Source: Sulfurimonas sp. RIFOXYD12_FULL_33_39 (GTDB taxonomy: Bacteria > Campylobacterota > Campylobacteria > Campylobacterales > Sulfurimonadaceae). From it: a stretch of DNA of 64,000 nucleotides. The stretch lies in assembly GCA_001829785.1 (NCBI GenBank), contig MICF01000003.1, positions 234,586 to 298,585 of the forward strand, in the 5' to 3' direction. Below the pieces are notes generated by a model. That model searched no databases. It was given only the letters and a program-made list of their open reading frames with translations, and was not told the DNA's origin. A program made the translations under genes and the position numbers. Below, one piece after another: positions 54,185 to 61,430 of the stretch (position 1 is its first letter; each line of letters opens with the position of its first letter).

Positions 54185-56071
54185 TTATTCAATCTCAGCG
54201 TCTATTACGTCGTCGTCTTCTTTTTTCTTTTTAGTGTCAGCTGCACCGGCTTCACCGCCTTGCTCTTTTTTGTACATCTGTTCTGCCATTTTATGACTAG
54301 CTTCCGTTAAAGTTTTTACCTTAGCTTCAATCTGCTCTTTTGTAGCACTTGTATCTTTTAGTACATCTTTTAACTCTGCGATAGCACTCTCTATTTTAGC
54401 TTTTTCATCAGCTTCGATTTTATCTCCCATTTCGCCTAGAGATTTTTCAGTTTGCGCGATAAGTGCGTCAGCTTGATTTTTAAGTTCAACTAACGCTTTT
54501 CTTTTGCCGTCTTCAGCTTTATGAGCTTCTGCATCTTGAACCATTTTATTAATCTCTTCTTCGCTTAGTCCTGAAGAGCCGCTGATTGTGATAGACTGAG
54601 ATTTGCCTGTACCTTTGTCTGTTGAGCTAACAGTCAAAATACCGTTTGCATCGATATCAAAAGTTACTTCGATTTGAGGCACACCGCGTGGAGCTGCCGC
54701 AATATTTCCTAATTCAAACAAACCTAGAGATTTGTTGTCTTTTGCAAACTCTCTCTCACCTTGAACAACCGAGATACTAACAGCAGGCTGATTATCTTCT
54801 GCAGTTGAGAATATTTGAGATTTTTTAACCGGAATAGTTGTACCTTTTTCAATGATTTTAGTAGCAACGCCGCCTAATGTCTCGATTCCTAATGAAAGTG
54901 GAGTAACATCAAGTAAGAGAACGTCTTTAACATCTCCTCTTAAAACTCCACCTTGGATTGCCGCACCAGCTGCTACAACTTCATCAGGGTTTACACCTTT
55001 GTTTAATTTTTTGCCGCCGAAGAATTTAGATACCATATCTTGAGCGAGAGGAACACGAGTTGAACCCCCAACCATGATAATTTCTTTGATTTGGTTGTTG
55101 TCCAAATCAGCATCTTTCATTGCAGTTTTGATGTGATCGATTGTCTCTTCAACAAGTTTTTCAATCATGCTCTCAAATTTAGCACGTGTAAGTTTGATAA
55201 CTAAATGTTGAGGTCCCGCTTCAGTCATGGTAATAAACGGTAAGTTTATCTCTGTTTCAGTAGAAGAGCTTAGCTCTTTTTTAGCATTTTCAGCAGCATC
55301 TTTTAATCTTTGAAGTGCCATTTTGTCGTTTTTAAGATCAATACCGTGAGTACTTTTGAATTCAGTGTTTAAATAATCAACGATTTTGTTGTCAAAGTCA
55401 TCTCCGCCTAAAAATGCATTACCGTCAGTTGATAAAACTTCAAAAGTACCATCACTTATCTCTAAAACAGTAACGTCGAACGTCCCGCCTCCCAAGTCAT
55501 AAACAAGTACGTTTTCATCCGCTTTACTCTCTAATCCGTAAGCAAGCGCAGATGCAGTAGGTTCGTTAATGATACGTAAAACATTAAGACCTGCTATTGT
55601 TCCGGCGTCTTTTGTAGCTTTTCTTTGTGCATCGTTGAAGTATGCAGGAACAGTGATAACTGCGTCAGTTACGCTTGAACCGATGTATGCTTCAGCATCC
55701 TCTTTTAGTTTGCTTAAAATCTTAGCCGAAATCTCTTGCGGAGTGTAGATTTTACCTGCTACGTCAACCGCAGCCATACCGTCTTTGTCAACGATATTAT
55801 AAGTTACTTTATCGTGAGCCGCTTTTGCATTCTCTTCGCTCATCATAAGACCCATAATTCTCTTGATTGAAGAGATAGTTTTATGCGGGTTTGTAATTGC
55901 TTGACGTTTTGCAGGGTCACCTACTAAAACCTCACCTTTATCTGTAAACGCAACTATTGAAGGAGTTGTATTTTTACCCTCTTTATTTGGGATGATTTTT
56001 GCTTCACCGCCCTCGTAAACTGCAACACATGAATTTGTTGTTCCTAAATCTATACCTATTACTTTACTCAT
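54185..56071 (-). CDS. dnaK: Chaperone protein DnaK (Hsp70)
   Basis: ATP-dependent chaperone that folds and protects proteins with DnaJ and GrpE. The product is 628 residues, normal. It starts [20 protein letters not shown] (phosphate 1 motif) and contains [31 protein letters not shown] and [17 protein letters not shown]; the substrate-binding domain and helical lid follow, and it ends [10 protein letters not shown] as do most bacterial DnaK proteins. It is preceded by grpE with a 219-base spacer holding several hairpins, and its ribosome binding site can be enclosed in a stem. Confidence 0.98.
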   Translation of the reverse strand: MSKVIGIDLGTTNSCVAVYEGGEAKIIPNKEGKNTTPSIVAFTDKGEVLVGDPAKRQAITNPHKTISSIKRIMGLMMSEENAKAAHDKVTYNIVDKDGMAAVDVAGKIYTPQEISAKILSKLKEDAEAYIGSSVTDAVITVPAYFNDAQRKATKDAGTIAGLNVLRIINEPTASALAYGLESKADENVLVYDLGGGTFDVTVLEISDGTFEVLSTDGNAFLGGDDFDNKIVDYLNTEFKSTHGIDLKNDKMALQRLKDAAENAKKELSSSTETEINLPFITMTEAGPQHLVIKLTRAKFESMIEKLVEETIDHIKTAMKDADLDNNQIKEIIMVGGSTRVPLAQDMVSKFFGGKKLNKGVNPDEVVAAGAAIQGGVLRGDVKDVLLLDVTPLSLGIETLGGVATKIIEKGTTIPVKKSQIFSTAEDNQPAVSISVVQGEREFAKDNKSLGLFELGNIAAAPRGVPQIEVTFDIDANGILTVSSTDKGTGKSQSITISGSSGLSEEEINKMVQDAEAHKAEDGKRKALVELKNQADALIAQTEKSLGEMGDKIEADEKAKIESAIAELKDVLKDTSATKEQIEAKVKTLTEASHKMAEQMYKKEQGGEAGAADTKKKKEDDDVIDAEIE

Positions 56072-56078
56072 TATAATT

Positions 56079-56105
56079 CCTTTAATTTATTTCATAAATT
56101 TAAGG
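56079..56105 (-). promoter_or_regulatory. Possible RNA thermometer covering the dnaK ribosome binding site
   Basis: In the dnaK leader, CCTTAAATTTAT pairs with ATAAATTAAAGG around a GAA loop: 11 pairs interrupted by one A-A mismatch. The second arm contains AAAGG of the ribosome binding site AAAGGAA, which lies about 6 bases before the ATG. An AU-rich, mismatch-containing stem hiding the site before a heat-shock gene is the pattern of RNA thermometers. A competing hairpin (56102-56123) shares the CCTT bases. Confidence 0.45.
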
Positions 56106-56280
56106 GAACATTTTTATTCCCTTTGAAACGATGTCGGAAGTAATTCCGCCATCTACGCTAACGCTAAGTTCTCTTCGGCAGAGAGCCCGCGACACCTTGT
56201 GTCTTTTTTTATTGTTTGCTATGCTTCAAGTAAAAATGCCAGAAGCATTTTTATACTTTAGTCGCTACAGTGACGCCAGC
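56102..56280 (-). promoter_or_regulatory. grpE-dnaK spacer with a run of hairpins
   Basis: Four or five small inverted repeats follow one another: AAGGGAA/TTCCCTT (56102-56123), CGGAA/TTCCG (56135-56148), CTCT/AGAG (56171-56183), GACAC/GTGTC (56191-56203) and AAAAATGC/GCATTTTT (56232-56252). The region is richer in G and C than other spacers here. On the + strand GACAC-CTT-GTGTC is followed by seven T, like a terminator in the antisense direction. The elements could control dnaK mRNA stability or be a decayed repeat. Confidence 0.45.
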
Positions 56281-56290
56281 GGACTAATAA

Positions 56291-56848
56291 TTAATTCGCC
56301 ACCACTACCATCGCTTCACGCAAAGGTCTCTCTTTATATCTGTAACCTGTTTGAAAAGTTTGAACTATCTGCCCACTTTCTACAGTGTCACTCTCTACAC
56401 TTTGAATCGCATTATGGATATTTGGATCAAAAGGCTCATCATGTGAAACCATAGTAACACCGTGTTTCTCCAAAGAGGTTTTAAACTGCTTAAGCGTAAG
56501 TTCAATGCCCTCTTTTAATTTGTCCAAATGCTCTAGCGGGTCTGCGACATTCTGCGTAGAAGAGAGTGCCATTTGAAGTGCATCCATAACGGGAATCATA
56601 TCTTTTGCAAATTTCTCGTTTGAATACTCTACGGCAGTATATTTTTCTCGCTCAAGTCTCTTTTTGATATTATCAAAATCAGCATGAACACGAGCATATT
56701 TATCTTTTAGCTCAGCCAGCTCTGCTTGTAAAAGATTAAACTCATTCTCAACGGCAACAGCTTCCGCCGCCGCTTCGTCAAGCTCTATATTCTCTTCTTT
56801 ATTGTTAAGAGACTCTGTTTGAATCTCCTCATTATTTTCTTTTGACAT
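56291..56848 (-). CDS. grpE: Nucleotide exchange factor GrpE
   Basis: Dimeric cochaperone that releases ADP from DnaK. The product is 185 residues. It has an acidic N-terminal tail, a long coiled coil (LLQAELAELKDKYARVHADFDNIKKRLERE, in parts LKDKYARVHADFDNIKKR), then MIPVMDALQMAL and the C-terminal beta domain EPFDPNIHNAIQSV and GYRYKERPLREAMVVV, which is the GrpE signature. I start at the ATG at 56848 (MSKENNEE); the frame is open to 56914 across the promoter. hrcA, which precedes grpE in many relatives, is not here. Confidence 0.95.
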   Translation of the reverse strand: MSKENNEEIQTESLNNKEENIELDEAAAEAVAVENEFNLLQAELAELKDKYARVHADFDNIKKRLEREKYTAVEYSNEKFAKDMIPVMDALQMALSSTQNVADPLEHLDKLKEGIELTLKQFKTSLEKHGVTMVSHDEPFDPNIHNAIQSVESDTVESGQIVQTFQTGYRYKERPLREAMVVVAN

Positions 56849-56885
56849 AGTTGTTAAATTGCTCCTTCTATAAAAAGATGACACC

Positions 56886-56915
56886 ATTATACATATTGAG
56901 TGTAACAATGTCAAG
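56886..56915 (-). promoter_or_regulatory. Consensus sigma70 promoter of grpE with a HAIR-like inverted repeat
   Basis: On the - strand TTGACA (56909-56914), 17 bases, then TATAAT (56886-56891): a perfect match to the sigma70 consensus. Overlapping the -35 and spacer, ATTGAGT (56895-56901) and TGTCAAG (56909-56915) are separated by 7 bases, matching 11 of 14 positions of the HspR operator HAIR (CTTGAGT-N7-ACTCAAG). HspR regulates heat-shock genes in Campylobacter and Helicobacter. Binding here is inference. Confidence 0.55.
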
Positions 56916-57030
56916 TGATAATTAAGTTTTTTTACTCAATAAACTTTAGTCTTTCCATATCAACTATTAAATTTGTAAAAAAAATAGTTTATGTAGTATC
57001 ATTGTATATATATTTTTTATTGGAGATTTT

Positions 57031-59028
57031 ATGAAATACTTAGCATGGTTTGTCGGGATTTTGGTAACAGCCGTTGTAGCTATCTATGTAGTTGCTTTTA
57101 CTTCGCCGGGTAATGCTTTTGTGCAGCCAATTGTTGAAGCAAAGATTAAAGAGAACACTAAGCTTGAGAGTAAGCTTACAAAATTTTCGCTAGGTATGAG
57201 TGATTTTGAAATAGTCTTAGAGCTAAATGGAGATAATATTATTGAAGTAAATGGCAGTTACTCTCTATTTTCACAAGCTTTTAGTCTGGTTTATAATATA
57301 AAGTTAGAAGATTTAAAAAGTTTAAAACCATTATCAGGCGTAAACCTTAACGGAGCTTTTCATACAAACGGAACCGCAAAAGGCGATAAAGCTTTTATGG
57401 AGATAGACGGTAAAAGCAATATCGCTAAGAGTATTACCTCTTATCATGTAGAGCTTACAGAGCTAAATCCTACCTCTATTATTGCCAACGTTAATAGTGC
57501 AAAACTCGCTTCGTTACTATATATGGTTGCAAAAAATCCATACGCTAGTGCAGATATAGATATGAATGTAAATTTTAAAAATATAAATCCACATGTAATG
57601 GACGGCGATATAGTTTTAAAAACTAAAAACGGAAATATTGACCCAAAATATATGAAGAGTGATTTTAACGTAACGATTCCAAGCGCTACTTTTGCTATGA
57701 ATCTTGATGCTAAGTTAAAGGGTGACGACATTGATTATAATTATAAATTATTGTCAAATCTATTTAATATAAACTCATCCGGAAAAGTAGCTCCGCAGCC
57801 TCTTAAAACAGATATAAAGTACTCACTGGATATTGAAAATTTAGAAGCGCTAAAGCCTGTAACCGGTACAGACATAAGAGGTCAACTAAAGCTTGAAGGA
57901 ACGGTAAAAGGGAGCAAGGAAAATCTAATAGTTAAAGGCAAAAGTGATATAGCATCATCAAATACTACTTTTGAAGCGGTTTTAAAAGATTTTGTTCCTG
58001 CTTCAATTGATGCAAAAATCAAAAATCTTGAACTTGCAAAACTCTTATACATGTTAAAACAGCCTCACTATAGCGATGGTTTGTTTTCAATGGATGCCGA
58101 TATTAAAAATGCAAAAGCAGATAAACTGGATGGAACTGTTGTAACAACTGTTACAAACGGCGTTCTTGATTCTGCGTATCTTACAAAGGCGTATGAGTTC
58201 AAATCAATGATGCCAAAGACGATTTTTAGCTCTACAACCCAAAGTGTGCTAAATGCAAACATGATTGACACTAAAATAAATCTAAGCTCAAACATAGCAA
58301 ACCTTGATATAAAAAGTGCAAAGTTTAACGTAAAAGATAGCTCTATAAAGAGTGATTATGAAGTTAAAATCTTAGATTTGGATAAACTCTTTTTTGTAAC
58401 CGCTCAGCATATGCGTGGGGAATTAAGTGCTAACGGCGAATTTGTAAAAGCAAAAGATTTAGATTTGACGTTTCATACAAAAGTTGCTGATGGAAAAATT
58501 GATGCAAAACTTCATAATGATGATTTTAAAGCAGATATTAATTCAATAAAAACTCAAAAAATACTCTACATGTTGACATATCCACAGATTATAGAAGCTG
58601 GATTAAATGCAAAGGTAGATTACAACTTAGCGCAAAGCAAAGGCACGTTTAAAGGGCAGATGGCAAACACCGTATTTACTAAAAATCAAACTTTTGACCT
58701 TATAAAACAGTATGCAAAGTTTGACATGTATAAAGAGTTTTTTAACGGAGACGTGGATGCGGCTATTAACAAAGAAAAAATTGTAACTTCACTTGATTTA
58801 CGTTCGCAAAATGCTGCAATAAGAACAAAAGATACAAAAATAGATACAAAAACAAGGCAGATTGATTCATCTATAACCGTGGTGGCAAAAAATGATACAA
58901 TCAATGCACATGTAGGCGGAAGTATGGATTCGCCAAAAGTAAGTGTCGATTTAGAGAAGTTCTTAAAGTCGCAAGCGGGAGAAAAAGCCATAAAAGAGGT
59001 AAATAAACTCTTTAAAAAACTGTTTTAA
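57031..59028 (+). CDS. AsmA-like membrane-anchored repeat protein, function unknown
   Basis: A 665-residue protein with one N-terminal transmembrane segment (about 3-25, LAWFVGILVTAVVAIYVVAF) and a long periplasmic beta-rich region. Two clear repeats of about 120 residues (about 75-195 and 273-392) share the pattern LKPxxGxxxxGxxxxxGTxKG, Lxxxxx(A)S(I/F)xA, LASLLYM/LAKLLYM and DGxxxxxxxNGxxDxxY; a third, weaker copy lies at about 445-550 (TQKILYML). The C-terminus SPKVSVDLEKFLKSQAGEKA resembles AsmA-family ends. AsmA-like and related bridge proteins carry lipids between membranes; that function is inferred only from architecture. The gene stands alone, divergent from grpE. Confidence 0.75.
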   Translation: MKYLAWFVGILVTAVVAIYVVAFTSPGNAFVQPIVEAKIKENTKLESKLTKFSLGMSDFEIVLELNGDNIIEVNGSYSLFSQAFSLVYNIKLEDLKSLKPLSGVNLNGAFHTNGTAKGDKAFMEIDGKSNIAKSITSYHVELTELNPTSIIANVNSAKLASLLYMVAKNPYASADIDMNVNFKNINPHVMDGDIVLKTKNGNIDPKYMKSDFNVTIPSATFAMNLDAKLKGDDIDYNYKLLSNLFNINSSGKVAPQPLKTDIKYSLDIENLEALKPVTGTDIRGQLKLEGTVKGSKENLIVKGKSDIASSNTTFEAVLKDFVPASIDAKIKNLELAKLLYMLKQPHYSDGLFSMDADIKNAKADKLDGTVVTTVTNGVLDSAYLTKAYEFKSMMPKTIFSSTTQSVLNANMIDTKINLSSNIANLDIKSAKFNVKDSSIKSDYEVKILDLDKLFFVTAQHMRGELSANGEFVKAKDLDLTFHTKVADGKIDAKLHNDDFKADINSIKTQKILYMLTYPQIIEAGLNAKVDYNLAQSKGTFKGQMANTVFTKNQTFDLIKQYAKFDMYKEFFNGDVDAAINKEKIVTSLDLRSQNAAIRTKDTKIDTKTRQIDSSITVVAKNDTINAHVGGSMDSPKVSVDLEKFLKSQAGEKAIKEVNKLFKKLF

Positions 59029-59033
59029 AAATT

Positions 59034-59098
59034 AGATTGCCGCGCTTCTAACGAAGCCCTCAATGACAGTGGAAGTAACTTGTGACGAAGCAATATCT
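59034..59098. repeat. Degenerate copy of an interspersed palindromic repeat
   Basis: AGATTGCCGCG...CGAAGCCCTCAATGACA followed by a decayed inverted half (TTGTGACGAAGCAATATCT). It resembles the widespread intergenic palindrome with AGATTGCC...GCAATGAC and GTCATTGC...GGCAATCT ends. A second, better preserved copy starts at 63955. It fills the gap between two convergent genes. Confidence 0.55.
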
Positions 59099-61005
59099 TA
59101 TCTAAAAAGCTCCTCTTTTTCTATAAGAGTAGCTTTTGGAGTAGATATATAAAAACCTTGCATGTAGTCAACGTTTAGCTCAACTAGTTTGTCAAAAACC
59201 TCTTTTGAGTGGACAAACTCCGCAATGGTTTTCATATTGCTCTGCGCGGCAAAGTGTATGATGCTTTTTACCACTTTATAGTCTTTTATGTTGACATCGA
59301 TATTTTTAATTAAAGAGCCGTCTATTTTTAAGTAGTTTGCTTCTATGTCTATAATGGTTTTAAAGTTTGAATAACCGCTTCCAAAATCATCAATGGAGAC
59401 TTTTGCCCCTAATGCATGAATAAGATTTGTTTTCTCTTTAAACAGCTTTGCGTCGTCAACTTCACTGCTCTCAAGTATTTCAAATGTGACTTTTGAAGCC
59501 AAATCAGGATTGCTCTTTAGATGTTTAACAATACTCTCTTCAATATCTTTGTTCGCCAAATCCGAAAAGTTTATATTTACGCTTATGTCTTTTTTACTTC
59601 TTTTTATCTCTTCAAAAACAACATGTAAAATTCTTTGCGTAAGTTTATAGTGTATGTTTGTATTTTTTATTTGAGGTAAAAATTCATAAGGACCGACTAT
59701 GGTGTTATCTTTTGCAACTATTCTAACAAGTGCTTCATATTTATATATTTCGCCGCTATTGTAGTCATATATAGGCTGGTAATAGCAGACAACTCTATCT
59801 TCATCAAGAGCCTCTTTTACAAAACTTATGTTTTTTGATGAAAAACTACTCTCATTTGCTATTTTTTCATCATAAATCTCAATTCTATTTCTTCCGTTTC
59901 GTTTTGCAAGATAGAGTACTTCATCAGCTTTTTTTATAGCTTCTTGAAGATTTTTTTCCAAATATGGATGCTTATGCAAGCCTATGGAAACGGTCATTTT
60001 AATTTCATGACCGTCATAAAAAAAGCGCTCTTTGCTTATACTGTTTTTCAATCTTTTGCAGATATCTAAAGTTGACTCATTCGCGCCGCGATTATTTATG
60101 AGAAGCAAAAACTCCTCTCCGCCGTATCTAACAAGTATATCGCTATCCCTGATAGAATTTTTAAATACTTTACTTGCCGCGAAAAGAATATAATCGCCTC
60201 CCTTATGACCGTAGGTATCATTTATCATTTTAAATTTGTCTAAATCAAGCATAGCTAAAGAGTAGTGTGTGAGATTTAGTATAGATGACATATCTTCAAG
60301 ATAGTTTCGGTTAAATGTTCTTGTTAGAGAGTCCGTAAAGATTTTTCTTCTGGTAATAAAATAGTGAAATATCTGCATAATAGTCATAATCATTAATAAT
60401 AGAATGAAAATAATTAAAATTATAAAAAAAGTCTCTAATGGTTTTATGGATTTTAAAATAGTTTTTTGAATGTCTGAAGTCATATCAACGCTAAAAATAC
60501 CGATAACTTCATTATCGACAATAATAGGGTGTAAAACAGTAATATATAGATTTTCTATCTCTTTTTGTTTGATAATCTGTGGTTTTTTTGTTGTATAAAT
60601 GTTTATATATTCAGTTTCATTTACATCAAATTTCTGATAAAAATTTGCTTTGTCAATTTTTGAAGCATCTAGTATAAACCTAAATTTGTCCCTATCATCC
60701 TTATATAAAATATATGCGTATTTGATGTTTGATGAAAGCATTAAAGAGATTATATGCTCATATTTTTCTCTATTTTTATTATCGCTAAACGCTTGGCGTA
60801 AATCATTTGAATTTTTAAGATTAAGAAATGAAATAAACTCATTTTGTATATTTTTTATTACAGCTGAAGTCTGTTCTATTTGATGTGCTTCTATGCGAGC
60901 ATAGATATCTTTTTTTGTGGTTTTTATTTCATTGTAAACATATATAAAAAAAATACTTAAAATCAAAAGAAGTAAAAAGATAAAAATCTCCTTTCTTTTT
61001 ACCAT
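59098..61005 (-). CDS. Membrane GGDEF-EAL protein with extracytoplasmic sensor
   Basis: A 635-residue protein with transmembrane segments at about 8-26 and 190-215 flanking a periplasmic, Cache-like sensor domain (YAYILYKDDRDKFRFILDAS, VLHPIIVDNEVIGIFSVDMT). The GGDEF domain (about 225-385) has LDLDKFKMINDTYGHKGGDY and the active motif VRYGGEEF with RDSD (RxxD) five residues before it. The EAL domain (about 400-630) has YEALVRI, NINFSDL, FEILESSE, DDFGSGYSN, LKIDGSL and MQGFYIS, but the usual AE(G/F)VE reads AEFVHS, so one catalytic Glu is replaced by His599. It probably acts as a cyclase. It overlaps the upstream small gene by 7 bases. Confidence 0.9.
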   Translation of the reverse strand: MVKRKEIFIFLLLLILSIFFIYVYNEIKTTKKDIYARIEAHQIEQTSAVIKNIQNEFISFLNLKNSNDLRQAFSDNKNREKYEHIISLMLSSNIKYAYILYKDDRDKFRFILDASKIDKANFYQKFDVNETEYINIYTTKKPQIIKQKEIENLYITVLHPIIVDNEVIGIFSVDMTSDIQKTILKSIKPLETFFIILIIFILLLMIMTIMQIFHYFITRRKIFTDSLTRTFNRNYLEDMSSILNLTHYSLAMLDLDKFKMINDTYGHKGGDYILFAASKVFKNSIRDSDILVRYGGEEFLLLINNRGANESTLDICKRLKNSISKERFFYDGHEIKMTVSIGLHKHPYLEKNLQEAIKKADEVLYLAKRNGRNRIEIYDEKIANESSFSSKNISFVKEALDEDRVVCYYQPIYDYNSGEIYKYEALVRIVAKDNTIVGPYEFLPQIKNTNIHYKLTQRILHVVFEEIKRSKKDISVNINFSDLANKDIEESIVKHLKSNPDLASKVTFEILESSEVDDAKLFKEKTNLIHALGAKVSIDDFGSGYSNFKTIIDIEANYLKIDGSLIKNIDVNIKDYKVVKSIIHFAAQSNMKTIAEFVHSKEVFDKLVELNVDYMQGFYISTPKATLIEKEELFR

Positions 61006-61430
61006 ACCTTCTCCTCTACGTACTCATTTAGTTTTTGAGAAATATCTATTGAGAGTTTTTTTGCTCTTGGCGAGAGTATGATTATATTTGGTCTGCCTTT
61101 TTTCCAAAAAATAGCACCGAAGCTCTGGGAAACTTCGCTTAGGAGATTGTACTCAAGCACAAAAATCGGCTTGTTTATACAGTTTTTTTCTAAGTTCTTT
61201 TTATCTTCTAAAATAATCATGGTAGCATTTTCACAATTTATCGATGTTGTGAAATTTTTACTTTTTTTAAGTTCAAAAAGCAGCTCTTTATTATCCGACC
61301 AGATAATAAAATCTTTGCCGATAGAGATATTAGCAAACACTTTTTCTAATATTTGTGCTTTAATAGCATACTTCTGCTCAGAAGCAGATGTCACAAGAAT
61401 TAAAAAAAGTATGCTTATAAATATTTTCAT
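60999..61430 (-). CDS. Small periplasmic protein, possibly YfiR-like
   Basis: A 143-residue exported protein with a signal peptide (about 1-17, ISILFLILVTSAS). The mature part has two cysteines (INCENATM, EKNCINKP) that could pair. Its end, SFGAIFWKKGRPNIIILSPRAKK followed by LSIDISQKLNEYV, resembles the YfiR/DUF4154 C-terminal pattern (G.I.F....G...F.IN...A...L..S..LL). YfiR proteins hold back a membrane diguanylate cyclase; the next gene encodes one, and the previous a TonB receptor. The assignment is tentative. It starts one base after the end of the receptor gene and overlaps the GGDEF-EAL start. Confidence 0.65.
   Translation of the reverse strand: MKIFISILFLILVTSASEQKYAIKAQILEKVFANISIGKDFIIWSDNKELLFELKKSKNFTTSINCENATMIILEDKKNLEKNCINKPIFVLEYNLLSEVSQSFGAIFWKKGRPNIIILSPRAKKLSIDISQKLNEYVEEKVW

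Noticed and set aside
56131..56454. 107-residue ORF on the + strand over the dnaK-grpE spacer and grpE end
   Set aside because: It runs antisense into grpE, lacks a ribosome binding site and resembles nothing.
56849..57030. CIRCE element for HrcA before grpE
   Set aside because: No TTAGCACTC-N9-GAGTGCTAA is present; the HAIR-like repeat fits better.
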